Below are positions 19,315 to 30,728 of a stretch of DNA of 31,802 nt, piece after piece. Made by a program: the position numbers and the translations under genes. The DNA comes from Darksidea phi (Eukaryota; Ascomycota; Dothideomycetes; Pleosporales; Lentitheciaceae): positions 1 to 31,802 of the forward strand of contig JASJFT010000341.1 of the NCBI GenBank assembly GCA_030770425.1. The letters are read 5' to 3'. Numbering within the stretch: the stretch's first letter is position 1; each line of letters opens with the position of its first letter. Below the pieces are notes generated by a model. The model was not told the DNA's origin. It saw only the letters and a list, made by a program, of their open reading frames with translations, and did not search any database.

Positions 19315-21783
19315 ATGGCGTTCGACGCCCCTACTGTTGACTGGACCGATCCCGCAAGCGTCTTTGGCGCCATGAGCCGTGCTGGAACGAGTTTGCCTAT
19401 TCCAAAGATGATATCTCCAGCGCAAGTTCGGAATGAAGCTCGAAGTCGTTCCGGTCAGATATTCAGGGACTGGGAGCGTTTGAACGCCATTCTCGACCGT
19501 CACGAGCCCACCATCCAACGGCGCTGGATGAAGAAATCAAAGCCGCAACGCGTCAAGGTTCTATTGGCTGCTTGACCAAACATGGCTGCCGCTCATCGTC
19601 CGGACTTTTTGGCCTTCAGGAACGAGACTGAGCGTGAGCGTGATGCGGGCACCAAGTTCCGGGACGCCTACGTGTGGCCGCAAGTTAATCTGGAAGACCT
19701 CTCCAAATCCAAGACGCTCCTCCTGTTTCTCCAAGCCCGTGCGCGCAATACGCCCGATGTGTTTGCCATGGCGGATAGGAACGTTGCTCATGTTGGTTAC
19801 GTGTCGAAGGCTATCGTGCCGGCTTTCCTCAACGAACACACGATGATGTTTACGGGCCGAAAGACGCCTGAAAAGTATGGGGAGCTCATCTCTTGGGACG
19901 ACGACGAAGATGCTTTCTTCTGGATGATGTCTGGCAAAGGCATGCATCCGGGAGGCGGGCTGGTGGTATTAGAGATGCAGCAGAGGATCATGCGCTTCTT
20001 AGTGGAGTGCTGTGAGGCTATCATGCACGATGTCGCAGCCGATGTTCTTGCGGGCGACGAGTTTCCGATCCAACCCGCGATAGTGCTGCCGAAAGACACG
20101 GTGGACGGATTTGCTTCTCTTGCCATCATGGCCGCGGAAACTCCATACCGATCTCCCGTAAGCATGGACTTGGCTCGGCTCGAATCACTACTTGAAGCGC
20201 AGAAGTCTGCAGTTGAGGACCATGTATGGGCCTTGCGCGAAGATCCAGATTACTTCGCCAACGCCTTGCTAGATACTAAGGAACATCGACAGGAGATGCT
20301 CAAGGACACGAACGGACGAGACCACCCACATTTGAAGGCAGGTCGTGAGGGCATCTTCTGGAAACGAGTAGTCGGCAATGTTGTAGCAAGGGCACACCTT
20401 CGGCTTGAAGTATGGAGTGAACTTCACGCTCAGGTGAAGGAGCTGCGCATACTCCAAGCCAAGCATGCGAAGGATATTTCCATCGACAAAAGCTTGCCGG
20501 AGGAGTACCTAGATGCTCTTCTCAAGTTTCGACATTATCTCAGTCAAGCTGTCAGTGGCCCAAAGGACGAGCTCAAACGTGGCGTGGTTGCGTCACCTTC
20601 TATGCGCCCATTCTTCGTACGCCTACCGCCAAAGGATCCAAGCTCTTCCATGATACAAGTCATTCAAAAGCCCAGCGTTAAGCTGGACAGGGTGCAAGGG
20701 GAATTGAGGTGGCTATTGCAGACAATCTGGGAAGACGATCAGCAATTGTTCTTGTTGGGCTTGACGAATGTTGTGGACGAACTCGAACGTCTTGTCCAAA
20801 CCGAGTCAAAGGCGAAAGAAATGGTCTCCCCTTATATTGCTGACGTGCTATCCGATCTGTCGATCCTCAGCGAAGGCCTTAGGCAACTGCAGATGTACCA
20901 GCCTTGGGCGCAGACCTTCGAGGACTCGCTTGAGCAAAAAGAGGATGGAATCAAGAAAGAGTTTGCGCAGAGAACGAAGAGCTGGGCGTTGGCTATGAAT
21001 GCCATGGAAGGGCCAAACCAAATGAACATTGTTCGGCTTGGTCAGCTCGAAGGAAGCAAATTCTACTATCCGGCCGAGAAGCGCCGAACGAAGGAGAATG
21101 TGGAAGCAATGAGAGCTGCTGAACAAGACTTGGATGCGTTCTGGTCAGCTGTCGACCAGAACATGCGTATTCGCATGGGAAAAGACCTAGAAGACACAGC
21201 CCTGTGGCTTTTCCTATCGAACTCAAAGATTCTGACGCGAACGCCGGAGTGGGTGGAGCCCGAGAAACAGGCAAAGAAAGTAGATGTAGAGGCAATTTGC
21301 AAGCCGTTGTCAGAACTGTACTTCGACCTTGAACTAAGGACGGAGCGCACAGTCGATCATAGCCAGCGAAGCGATCAACCAGCCGCAAGGACGAAGACAA
21401 GAGGCGCCCCTGCGCCGTCTGGCCCAGCCCTTAACATGCACCCAGCCGGCGACAAGGCAGACAAGCAACCAACATTCCACCTCGACCTCCGCGCTCTGAA
21501 AGTCTTTCGCGCCCTCTTCTACGTACCCACCCTCAATGCAACACCTGGAGAAGTTCCGTGGACAGACTTTCTACATGCGATGGCCTCTACTGGCTTTGAA
21601 CCTCAAAAGCTATATGGCAGCGTGTGGCACTTTAGCCCTTCTGGACTGGACGTGGAGAGGAGCATCCAGTTCCATGAACCGCATCCAAGCAAAAAGCTGC
21701 CTTACAAGACTGCAAGGCGCATTGGACGGAGATTGAATCGTGCGTATGGATGGGAAGGAGGGATGTTTGTATTGAAGACTTGA
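19315..21783 (+). pseudogene. Conserved fungal protein of unknown function, interrupted by one in-frame TGA
   Basis: From ATG 19315 (MAFDAPTVDWTDPASVFGAM) the frame runs 86 codons to TGA at 19573-19575, then stays open in the same frame to 21783. The joint reads VLLAA-stop-PNMAAAHRPDF, where a tryptophan (TGG) would complete the run, so a single base change explains it. Removing the stop gives 822 codons. The N-terminal part is helical and basic (FRDWERLNAILDRHEPTIQRRWMKK); the middle is mostly helical; the C-terminus is a compact domain (ALKVFRALFYVP; GEVPWTDFLHAMASTGF; LYGSVWHFSP; RSIQFHEPHP; RTGRRLNRAYGW-like). No splice pair removes the TGA in frame. The 733-codon downstream frame begins with a well-placed ATG at 19582, so a shortened protein could be made. 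It may be a real nonsense allele, a readthrough site or a base-calling error. Function unknown. Confidence 0.75.
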
Positions 21784-23160
21784 GAGAAGGATATTAAACT
21801 CGCACGCATCAGCTTGATAGACCTTGCTGCAAATCTAATTTTGAAGAGTGTGACTTTCGCCTCTCTCAATCGTCGAAAAGGCCTTTCATGCATTCTAGAA
21901 TATGAGCGGAACGGAATATCTTTACTGCTGACTCTACAAGTCTGGACAGAAACTTTGGCGTAGCTGTCAGTGTAAAAAGGGGCTTGTATTTCTGTGCCTC
22001 ATTTCCGCTGACGCCAACAAACGCCCGCCTTCTAAGGCATCCAAGACGGCGAGTGCGAGAACGTGTTCAGTGCCCCGGGCGATTAACATCATGGCACTGC
22101 TTCGAGGAGCAGAACCTAACGGGGGCAGTGCAGCAATTCGGCGCTGACAGCGCTCCAGAGGAATATCCCTCAACCTGCAAGGAGCTTCACCGGTGGCCCA
22201 GATCTACCCAATGGCCTAAGATCGTATTCAATACTCGTGAAATGCTTGTCCAGAGGGCGCAGCATTATATCGCGCACTCGAGGAGGGCTAGGATATCGAG
22301 ATAACGCGGATCGAGTACAGACCGGTTGTGCGAAAGGAAGTGTTCGGACGCTAGACTACTCTGGGTAGAAACGGTGAAGAGCAATCAAAACTAGTAGAAC
22401 ATGTGTTCGACGGTGCCGCTATGCCGCCTTGCGCCATGTACACCAAAGAGTGCCTTAAGGCATCGAAAGCAACACTCACCAGCCTCATCCTTCTCGAACC
22501 CGTCGCCACAATGGCATGGCTTAGTCCAGCTCACCTCACCACAGCACACAGCAAACAGTAGGGGGTCGTTGTGTCCTCGCCACCCAAGAACATGTCCCTT
22601 GTCGTCGAACAGAGTTCCTTGTCAGATTAGGTAGTGTCTTGCGAGACTGATACGCCGGAAATACGGACGGGAATTCTGCCTTGGTAGAGTCTATGATGCA
22701 TGCGGATCACGAGGTGGTCTGGCGGAGAGGCTGGGGTCTCGCTTCTGCGGCCGCGTTAGCCGGGGTCAGCGTCCTGGGGGTTTGTCGATCGCACGTGGCG
22801 TATGGGACGCTGCCGTTCCGAACTGAGTTCTGTGTGAGCGCGTGAGGGTTTGCGCCGTGATTTGTAGCAAATGTTAGAAGTGTCTTGATGAGGAATATGA
22901 TGGCGCGATTATATTCGATCAGATTTGGCATGACTAGTGAGATGAAAGAGGGAAATGGGCAGGAATCCTCACCGGCGTGGGTGATTGTACGCCCAAGAGG
23001 TTGGACAAGGAACATTGAATGCAGCACAGCCCCCGTTGAAAACCATGTAGCTAACCACGGCTAAGTATGCAAGCCCCAGTAAGGCAGGCGCGGCAGGGAT
23101 CAGCTCCCCCGCTCGTCTTACGTAGTCTATAAGATACATAACACCACCTCCCCAGTAACA
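21784..23160. other. Intergenic, nothing recognised
   Basis: No supported gene. Several short open frames exist, including a hydrophobic 56-codon minus-strand frame (23139 downward) only 21 bp from the stomatin start codon, judged unlikely. The last few hundred bases are probably the stomatin promoter. Confidence 0.4.
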
Positions 23161-24360
23161 ATGAGAGCATTCCAGCAAGCCACCACTACTGCCCGCGACT
23201 CTTCTCCCATTGTTATATCGTCGTCATCGTCCACTCGTCCTATTCTCGCAGACGATTCGCCCATCGCTACTACATCTACCTCTACTGCACCAGCAACCAT
23301 GAGCGACACAGGCAAAGCTCCCGTCAACGGCGCTGGCACCAGCCGCCATACCGACGAGCCGATGGTAAAAGTGCAGCCGCCTAGGAGAGAAGACTTGCAA
23401 CCGAGCTACGCGCGCGTCATCAAGCCGGATGATGCCGATGAAGATAGTCATGGCTGGTACGGAGCTATGATGAACTCGCTCGGCTCACTCATTGGAACCC
23501 TCGGAGCCATCCCCTGCTGCATCGTCTGCCCGAATCCGTACAAGCCCATTCATCAAGGAAACGTGGGCCTAGTCACCAAGTTCGGACGGTTCGCGAGGGC
23601 TGTGGATCCCGGTCTTGTCAAGATCAATCCGCTTTCGGAGAGCTTGATTCAGGTCGATGTCAAGATCCAGATCGTTGGTATGTCTGCTGCCGCCGTTTGC
23701 GGCTTCGTAGAGTGCTTGTGCTAACAATGTGCAGAGGTTCCCAAGCAAGTCTGCATGACCAAGGACAACGTCAGCCTTCACCTTACCTCCGTTATCTACT
23801 ACCGCATCACCTCCCCGCACAAAGCTGCCTTCGGCATAGCAGACATCCGCGTAGCTCTCATCGAGCGCACCCAAACAACACTCCGCCACGTAATCGGTGC
23901 CCGCGTCCTCCAAGACGTCATCGAGCGCCGCGAGGAAATCGCCCAATCCATCCGCGAAATCATCGAGGAGACCGCCGCCGGCTGGGGCGTCGAGGTCGAG
24001 TCGATGCTCATCAAAGACATCATCTTCTCGCAAGATCTGCAGGATTCTCTCTCCATGGCCGCCCAGAGCAAGAGGACCGGAGAGGCCAAGGTCATTGCTG
24101 CCAGAGCGGAGGTCGAGAGCGCCAAGTTGATGAGGCAGGCCGCTGATATCTTGAGCTCGGCGCCCGCTATGCAGATCAGGTACCTCGAGGCTATGCAATC
24201 CATGGCTAAGTCGGCGCAGAGCAAGATTATCTTCATGCCAGGCCCAACCAACTCAGGTGATTTTGGTCTGTCTAAAGTGATGGAAGAGGGGGGACCATCT
24301 ACCCAACACGTTGATCCGGTTCAACACGCGGTCAACGCGCGTGTCTTGGAGGACATGTAA
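23161..24360 (+). CDS. stoA: Stomatin-family SPFH protein (StoA type)
   Basis: Two exons: 23161..23677 and 23735..24360, with a 57-bp intron (GTATGT donor, GCTAAC branch, TGCAG acceptor), giving 380 aa. Residues 1-100 are Ser/Thr/Pro-rich and disordered. A short hydrophobic hairpin-like segment (MMNSLGSLIGTLGAIPCCIVCP, ~103-124) holds the IPCC cysteines that are candidate palmitoylation sites. The SPFH domain follows (NVGLVTKFGRFARAVDPGLVKINP; VEVPKQVCMTKDNVSLHLTSVIYYRI; RVLQDVIERREEIAQSIREII; WGVEVESMLIKDIIF), then the Ala/Glu-rich oligomerisation helix (AKVIAARAEVESAKLMRQAADIL). Stomatins form membrane-associated oligomers; A. nidulans StoA acts at hyphal tips in polarity. An in-frame ATG at 23299 (MSDTGKAP) would remove the first 46 residues and is an alternative start. 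Confidence 0.92.
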
Positions 24361-25150
24361 TGCCCGATGTTTTGTTAACGAGATGGATACCCGAGTACGG
24401 ACATGACAACCCGGGTTTCCAGAGCGCTATCAATGCCCATATCATCGAGCACATGTAAGCGCCCAGCGTAAAAGCCTCGTTCTCGATGATGTTCACTCGG
24501 ACGGAGGATCAAGTCTTCTTCTTTTTTCTTGCGCGACTGCTCTACTTCACCAAACTGTACCATGAGAGAAACGGGCTTAGGGGGGGAGTCTTGCGTCGGT
24601 TCCCTATACTTTTGGATACCCATTGGCGTCAGTTTTATCAGCTTCACTCGCTTTCAGATACCCATTATAATGAAATGAAATGGCTACTCAATCTCGACAT
24701 GTACGCTGTGCCAGCAGAGAGACTTAGACAGCAATGTGTACCTCGGATTTTATTATCTACAAAATTTAATAACGGCTGGTTAGCATTACCTACTAAAGAC
24801 TATCAGGGTACCCAGTGCATAGAACTACATTACCCTCAACGGGTTTGTCAATAGTGTACACAGACTCGTGTTTTAGTATTGTATTCGATTTTTTTTTTTC
24901 GATTGTAGGACTTGTCTAAACCCTTTTCCCCCAATGACCTCGATGAGAGCAAAAGGGCAAGCCTAACGCCAACGCTCATCATTTTGAAAAACGAAGCAAG
25001 AAAGATGGGGGAGTTACTCCCATGCAATACTCCATCCATGAGCCCATACCATTCCTTGATGCAAAACGTGTCGTATGAAAAGGTGTTGATATACAATACA
25101 AAGTCCGCCCAAGCCCCAATACATATCTGGGTCGAATGGGCTAGTGGTAT
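24361..25150. other. Convergent intergenic region, stomatin / carrier genes
   Basis: It separates two genes that end towards each other and so should contain both 3' ends. A poly-T run lies at about 24890-24899. No supported gene or hairpin terminator was recognised. Confidence 0.45.
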
Positions 25151-26482
25151 CTATAGAAATCTCTCCCTTTTCTTGCCCATCACAAAGTCGCGCGTCATCT
25201 CGAAGCTAAGCCAACTTGACGCCATGCTAGGAGCAACCTTGAGGAGATTCGGAACGATGCCTTTGTACAAGCCCCGAACGCCCTCCGTCTTGACGATCCG
25301 CATGATCGCATCGCCAATGCCCGAGTACTGGTATCCCATGCCGGACATGGTGTTGACTTGGAAGCGGCGCCGCAGGACATCGAAGGGGTATGTGCACGTT
25401 TGCGCGACGGCTCCGGAGACTGCGCCTGCTGCCAGCTTGCCGATCGCGCTCGGATCTTTCTGGCCCTCGTGGGTGAATTGTGTGCGTGCTATTTCGTAGA
25501 CCATGAAATTGAGGCCCACGTATGGCGCGACTCCAGCCACTGTGGGTACGATGCCGCGGTATAGAGCAAGGAAACCACCCTCGTTTTTGTACATTGAGAC
25601 CAGGACGCCCCACATTCCTGGGAGCTTCTGGCCTGTCTCCCTCTTCAAGCCCTCGAAGGATGCAGATTGGATAGACAGCCGTGTCCGGACGATATCGAGG
25701 GGGTAGGTGAATGTCACGGAGGTGATGCCGGCGAGGCCACCACAGAGAAGTCGTTGATATGGGCCTAATGGGCCGCCCGGCTCGCTTTCAAAGAACTGCT
25801 ACAGGTCAGCGCATGAACAGCGGTACAGACCTTGGATGTCCAGCTGATTGTGTCGTCTTCTTCCGCATTCCCAATAATCGGTCTCACTCTCCACTTTCTC
25901 CTTACCGTATCCCGACCCGACCCAATACTTTAGAACCCAGAGCTGAAACCCAAAAGAAATCAAAACAAAAAAACACAAATATGATTCAGGCAGGGCAGCC
26001 AGCAGATTCGCACACCAAAGAGATATGCTTACCCTCTTGTAGACGTTATACGCCCCAAATTGCACAGCCGAGTAGGGCACGATGCGTATGCAATTGGTAC
26101 CATTCCCAGCCATGAATCCCCTCCATCCTTCGTCCCTCCACATTTTTGCCAGCGCTTTCGGAACCGACATTTTGTACTCATTGCGACCAACACTCTGGAC
26201 TTGGAAGAGGATTTTGAGGCGCTCGAGCGGCGATACGACGGTGCGAGAGACGGCGCCAGCTACGCCGCCCGCAACGAAGGAAGCGACGACGGGCTGCTGG
26301 AAGAACTCGCGGACGCGGCCGACCTCGTTGACGGTCTGCACGATGGTGGGCTGCGAAAATAGGTCAATTGAATTCCTGCCATCTAGCTCAGCATGCATAC
26401 GTACGGTCGCGTCTTTGGCGGGTTGTGATGGGAGGGCAGTCACAGCCACGGGCCGCTCCTCCGAACCTCTCGGCGAGCTCAT
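25151..26482 (-). CDS. Mitochondrial carrier (SLC25), YPR011C-like
   Basis: Three exons: complement(25151..25795, 26033..26350, 26405..26482), giving 346 aa from ATG 26482 ([11 protein letters not shown]). The second intron is 237 bp (GTAAGC donor, GCTGAC branch, GTAGCAG acceptor). The first is 54 bp (GTACGT to TCGCAG), a multiple of three with no stop, so it could be retained. The three carrier signatures are present: PLERLK (repeat 1), PLDIVR (repeat 2), PFDVLRR (repeat 3), each with its downstream aromatic-glycine motif ([72 protein letters not shown]). The sequence style fits the ascomycete family of yeast YPR011C, characterised as an adenosine phosphosulfate/PAPS carrier; related CoA/ADP carriers are the main alternative. 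It should sit in the inner mitochondrial membrane. Confidence 0.92.
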
Positions 26483-27746
26483 TGTAAATGTCGGTGGCGC
26501 CAAGGGAGCTGGAAAACCGTCAGATGCAGCGAGCCGCACGTACTGTGTGCAATTCCACGCCTATCGAGAGAAAGGAGAAGTCTTCGGGCGCGGTGATGAG
26601 ATCATCGGTGGTTGCTCTGGCGATGTTGTTGTGAAAGCAGAGGTGTCGCCGGCGGTGAACAGTTTTCGGGCGCGGCGTCTGCGTGGGTGGTTGAATGTGC
26701 CATCCAATGCGTCTATAACAATACGGGAGAGCTGGCGCGGGCGGATGGGCCGTGATGTCGAATTGGCAGCGGGCGAAGTCGTTGTGAATGCGACCAGGGG
26801 ATTGCAAGTTTGGTGGTGCCGGTAGAGAGGAAGGGCCTGCGAGATTTTTAGGGCAGACAGCCGCTTATGTCCGCTTTCAGTTGTGGCGCCCGCCGACCTG
26901 AGCTCTGAACCTTTCGCCCCCGACTACGTCTCGCGCAACTGTGCAGGCTGGACATCCGTTGTTCTTTGCGCATGCTGACAGCTTGGGCCAAGGGGTGGAC
27001 GCATGATGGTTTCACCCAGTACGAATCACATCCGATGCTCAAGCCGCCCCGTAGCACATGTACGCCTACTCATTTTGCGAGACGCCAAAGGGCTCCAGAG
27101 TTACGCATCTGGAACGGCGGGCGTGACCAGCCGAAGACAGCTCTCTGACCATTTGTTGCCAATCTCTATCAGGCGATTGCACTTTATGACCGCCGTCATG
27201 CGGCCCAAGCCACGCCTGGGCGACCTCGACGTGCCAACAACTGACATGTTAACAGCGCGGCTCCGGCATCGTCGGGTCCCACTTTGCTTCTCTTGGCTTC
27301 GAAGGCCTCGAGGTGGGGTGCATGGCGTCGGCCGTGGAAGAAGCAGCGGTTTGGAGTGACCGAGGCTTCACGAGAATTATTCGGACATGTATCTGCTTGC
27401 CCTTGGGAAGCACTGGGAAGGATAGCAGCAACACCTGATCTGTCACCGAGCCAAACGAAGATAGCGTAGAGACTAAAAAGGATATCTTAATAATATCAAT
27501 CGGATCAAGGCAAACAGTTTACGACACGTATTCGTGGTGCGAGTAACGCTCTTGTTCCGCCCTTGCTGCCTATTCGTACAAGCAATTTTAGCCATGATCT
27601 CCACCTTCTCGTAGCTCAGTAAGGCTCGAGGTCGAGGACGTCCCGGATCGAGTATCTGTTGTGGCGCACCGTCGATCCACCGCCACACCTTCCCAGTAGT
27701 TCGGAAACTATGATGCGCTTGCTCGCACTTCAACCTCTCAATCTCA
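26483..27746. other. Divergent intergenic region, carrier / MRM2
   Basis: It contains the promoters of two divergently transcribed mitochondrial-protein genes. Open frames on both strands lack recognisable features; the minus-strand frame at 27473-27955 is antisense to the first MRM2 exon. Confidence 0.45.
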
Positions 27747-29024
27747 ATGCTATCGCGTCGCGTCTTTCGACAGCTCACAGACAGCTTCTTGCTCGGTCCG
27801 ACCTGTAGGCCTGCTGTTAGTTTCTGCTTCGCCAAACAATGCGCCTCCTGTCGTTCGTGTAAACGACCAATCGCGCCGCCAATCCGCCATGCGTCGTCCT
27901 CTTCGACGAGATGGAAGACGCGCCAGGGGAGTGACTTTTTCGCCAGAGAAGCCAAGGTTCAAGGGCTAAAGAGCCGCGCGGCATTTAAGCTTCTTGAGGT
28001 GGGAGAAAGAGTGGATAATTGCAAACCTTCTATGCTCACGCGCTGCAGTTGAACGAAAAGCACAAGCTCTTCAAGCCCGGCCAAACAGTCGTAGATCTGG
28101 TACATGACCTCCCTACACCCTCCTTAACCCACTAATAACCCCAGGGTTTCGCTCCCGGATCATGGTCCCAGGTCGCCGTCAACAGAACCTCCCCCAACGG
28201 CCGTGTCGTAGGCATCGATCTCATCCCCGCCCAACCCCCACGGGGTGTCTCCACGATCCAAGGAAACTTCCTCTCGCCCAACATCCAAGCGGAAGTCCGC
28301 GCGTACTTGCAAGACCCCATACTCGGTCGACCGCGGAGACAAGTTGCTTCAGAAAAAGATGAAGGCGTAACGGAGCAGGAACTGGATGAATTGGAGAAGG
28401 GGTGTATCGATATTGAGAGACATGCACGTCTTGAGGGTGTAGAGACGGAGACGATTGGACAGGTCGAGGGAGTGAAAGATGGCGGAGAGCTTAAGGTGCC
28501 CGAGGAAAAGCTTACACTGAAGGAGAGAGATATGAGGAAAGGGAGGGTTGTGGATGTGGTGTTGAGCGACATGTCAGAACCCTGGGACCAGGTCACTGGA
28601 TTTCATAAAAAGAGCTTGAGTGACCCTTATTTTAGGTTGATGAACACGAGCGGAATTGCATTCAAAGATCATGCCGGGAGTATGGTAAGTGCGAACATCT
28701 CTAGTGCCTTTCGGGCGAGTCGCTCAAACGTGTACAGGACCTATGTATGGCCGCTCTTACGTTCTCCTTCGACACGCTCCGCACTGGAGGACACTTCCTT
28801 TGCAAGTTCTACCAAGGACCCGAGGACAAGGCTTTTGAGACGAAACTAAGATGTTTGTTCATGAAAGTGCATCGAGAGAAACCGGATTCGTCACGGAGTG
28901 TAAGGCATATTAACATCTCTCTTCTCGACGGCGTACTAATTAGTCTCAGGAATCGAAAGAAGCGTACTTTGTTGCTCTGCGACGGAAGGAGATACCGACT
29001 AGGGAAGAAGTCTTCAGAGAGTAG
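27747..29024 (+). CDS. MRM2: Mitochondrial rRNA 2'-O-ribose methyltransferase (FtsJ/RlmE family)
   Basis: Five exons, all introns in phase 0: 27747..27998, 28049..28099, 28145..28684, 28738..28899, 28950..29024, encoding 359 aa. The first ~55 residues are Arg/Ser-rich without acidic residues (MLSRRVFRQLTD...IRHASSSSTR), typical of a mitochondrial presequence. The FtsJ fold follows: KSRAAFKLLE, SAM-binding VVDLGFAPGSWSQVAV, VGIDLIP, VVDVVLSDMSEPW, GGHFLCKFYQG and ESKEAYFVAL. The K-D-K-E catalytic tetrad reads K81, D243, K304, E339. Compared with the bacterial enzyme there is an acidic insert of about 80 residues (~155-230), which ascomycete members often have. Yeast Mrm2 methylates the ribose of a uridine in the A-loop of the mitochondrial large-subunit rRNA. 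One intron splits the SAM-motif region (VVDL|GFAPGS). Confidence 0.93.
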
Positions 29025-30728
29025 ATATCCACAATAAACAGGTCGTGGTTTGATTCGCTCGATCTCATATCTGTAGTCGCTAAGCGCCTTTTGGATATGC
29101 ATTCACATGATAGTATGCTCATTAATTAAGAAATCTGATGACGTCCGTCATACTTTTGCTGCCTGTGCCATCCTACATGCACTCCGCCAATTGTAGCTCC
29201 TTCATCCACTCCGCCGCCCATCAGACGCAGCACTAATCTCGCAGTCCCTCGAGCGCCAACCTCGTTTAAAGTTTTCTACTCTCGAATAGGGGACTCCCAA
29301 TCGGATATAGAATTCCCCAACCCTCAAGCATTCCTCCCCAAGCACCCCTGCAAACCCTTACTATGAAGATAGTCATCCACGTATCACAGTTTGCAACGAA
29401 CCTTGAGTCTAATATGCAGGGCCCGCAAAGCCAATAGCAGCGACTGCAGGGAGTGCAGATCGCAAAACGACCCTTTTGTACACTCGTTCTAGCTCAGACA
29501 TGATTTGCTGATAAGGGGCAGAGTTTCTTCAAAAAATCTGGGTCACTCGGTGCATTACAACACTACGGCTCAGTTGTCACAAAACTAGTTTTCTATGGGC
29601 CCGGCCTCTGCCTGCATCTGCCACAATGACATAGAAGATGCCCCACCTAGTTCACAAATGCAAAACGACGGATAGCATCGACGTGAGACTCGATAATAAC
29701 ATCGTCCTCTAGACGCTCCTTGATGACTACGAACTCACAACTCACGTGCTGAGTTGCCAGACCTTCCTATACCCGCTTGACCTTCGGATTCAGTGCTAAA
29801 TGCTAATTGGCCCTCCATGTGATGCTAGCATTTCAATGGTGTGTAGATGCCTGATACCTAAACACACCAGCCCCATTCTTTCTACGGTTCCACCGCTCCT
29901 TGGGGGCAAGCTTTTGCAGTTTCGCAGCTGCGGCACCTGCTGCTGTAAGCATGCCGTTGATGACTCCACTTGAAACCCATGTGCTAATCCGCTTAGTGAG
30001 GAGACGCGTTTGCATAGCTCCTCCTCCGATGATGTTATTAGTTTGTGCTACTCTTTCGTCTCTAGCTTCTCCCACTGCGAGCAATCGTACGCTTGAAGTA
30101 CTGTGCAAAACTCAATATATTTACAAGATTCCATTGTCTAATTACGCTTCCCAAGCTCGCAAGGTAGGAAGGAGAAAATTTGAACCGGTCGGAGATTTTA
30201 TATTCAATCACGGTCCGCCATTCTTGAGAGACTGTAGTGAGCGTAACGAGCTACGTTGCACCTACTTTGCATCACCTCGTTCCAAATCATTGTTTCTCGA
30301 ATCTCGACTGGAAACGCCGTCCGTTGCATGTTTCAATTGGTCGTGTTGAGCAAAAGTTGCTCTTTTTAGTTTGTTGGCGTTGAAGGTGCTTATATGTTTG
30401 TCCTAAAGATGGGTGGGGGAAAAGATCGAGCTGAAGAGCAAAGTTTTGAGCGAAGGTCGATGTATTAACTATGTGGCCTTTTAAATGCTTCAAAAGAATA
30501 TCGACAGCCCGTGGTTATGACGGAAGGATGGAACCGAGCGGGATAGATCTAGAGCTCTTGATGTAAAAGTACAGGGTGGTGGAATTAGGGGCCATGTTTG
30601 ATTGAATGGAAAGACGTTTGGAACACAGGTAGAAGTACAACGAGGTGTGGTTGGACTCTCCACCAGTCGTATTCTCAGCGAAGATATATGTAGATGCGAG
30701 GGATAACGCTATAGACATGACGGGCCTA
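29025..30728. other. Convergent intergenic region of 1.7 kb, nothing recognised
   Basis: It lies between MRM2 and the AAA ATPase, which point at each other. No supported gene was found; the minus-strand frame near 29833-30108 lacks an upstream ATG and plausible context. A C/A-rich stretch at 29160-29400 and AT-rich patches at about 30100-30200 are unremarkable. Confidence 0.45.

Noticed and set aside
19558..19619. Possible intron removing the TGA at 19573
   Set aside because: The only available GT (GTTCTA) is a poor donor, and joining it to the CAG at 19617-19619 breaks the reading frame.
22969..23139. Hydrophobic 56-codon minus-strand frame (MYLIDYVRRAGELIPAAPALLGLAYLAVV) next to the stomatin start
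   Set aside because: Its ATG is only 21 bp from the stomatin ATG on the other strand, leaving no room for promoters, and extending it through a possible intron meets a stop quickly.
27473..27955. 160-codon minus-strand frame overlapping the first MRM2 exon
   Set aside because: It is antisense to a well-supported coding exon and its protein has no family resemblance.
29833..30108. Minus-strand 91-codon frame (INGMLTAAGAAAAKLQKL)
   Set aside because: The frame begins at a non-ATG codon, there are no intron signals upstream, and composition is not informative.
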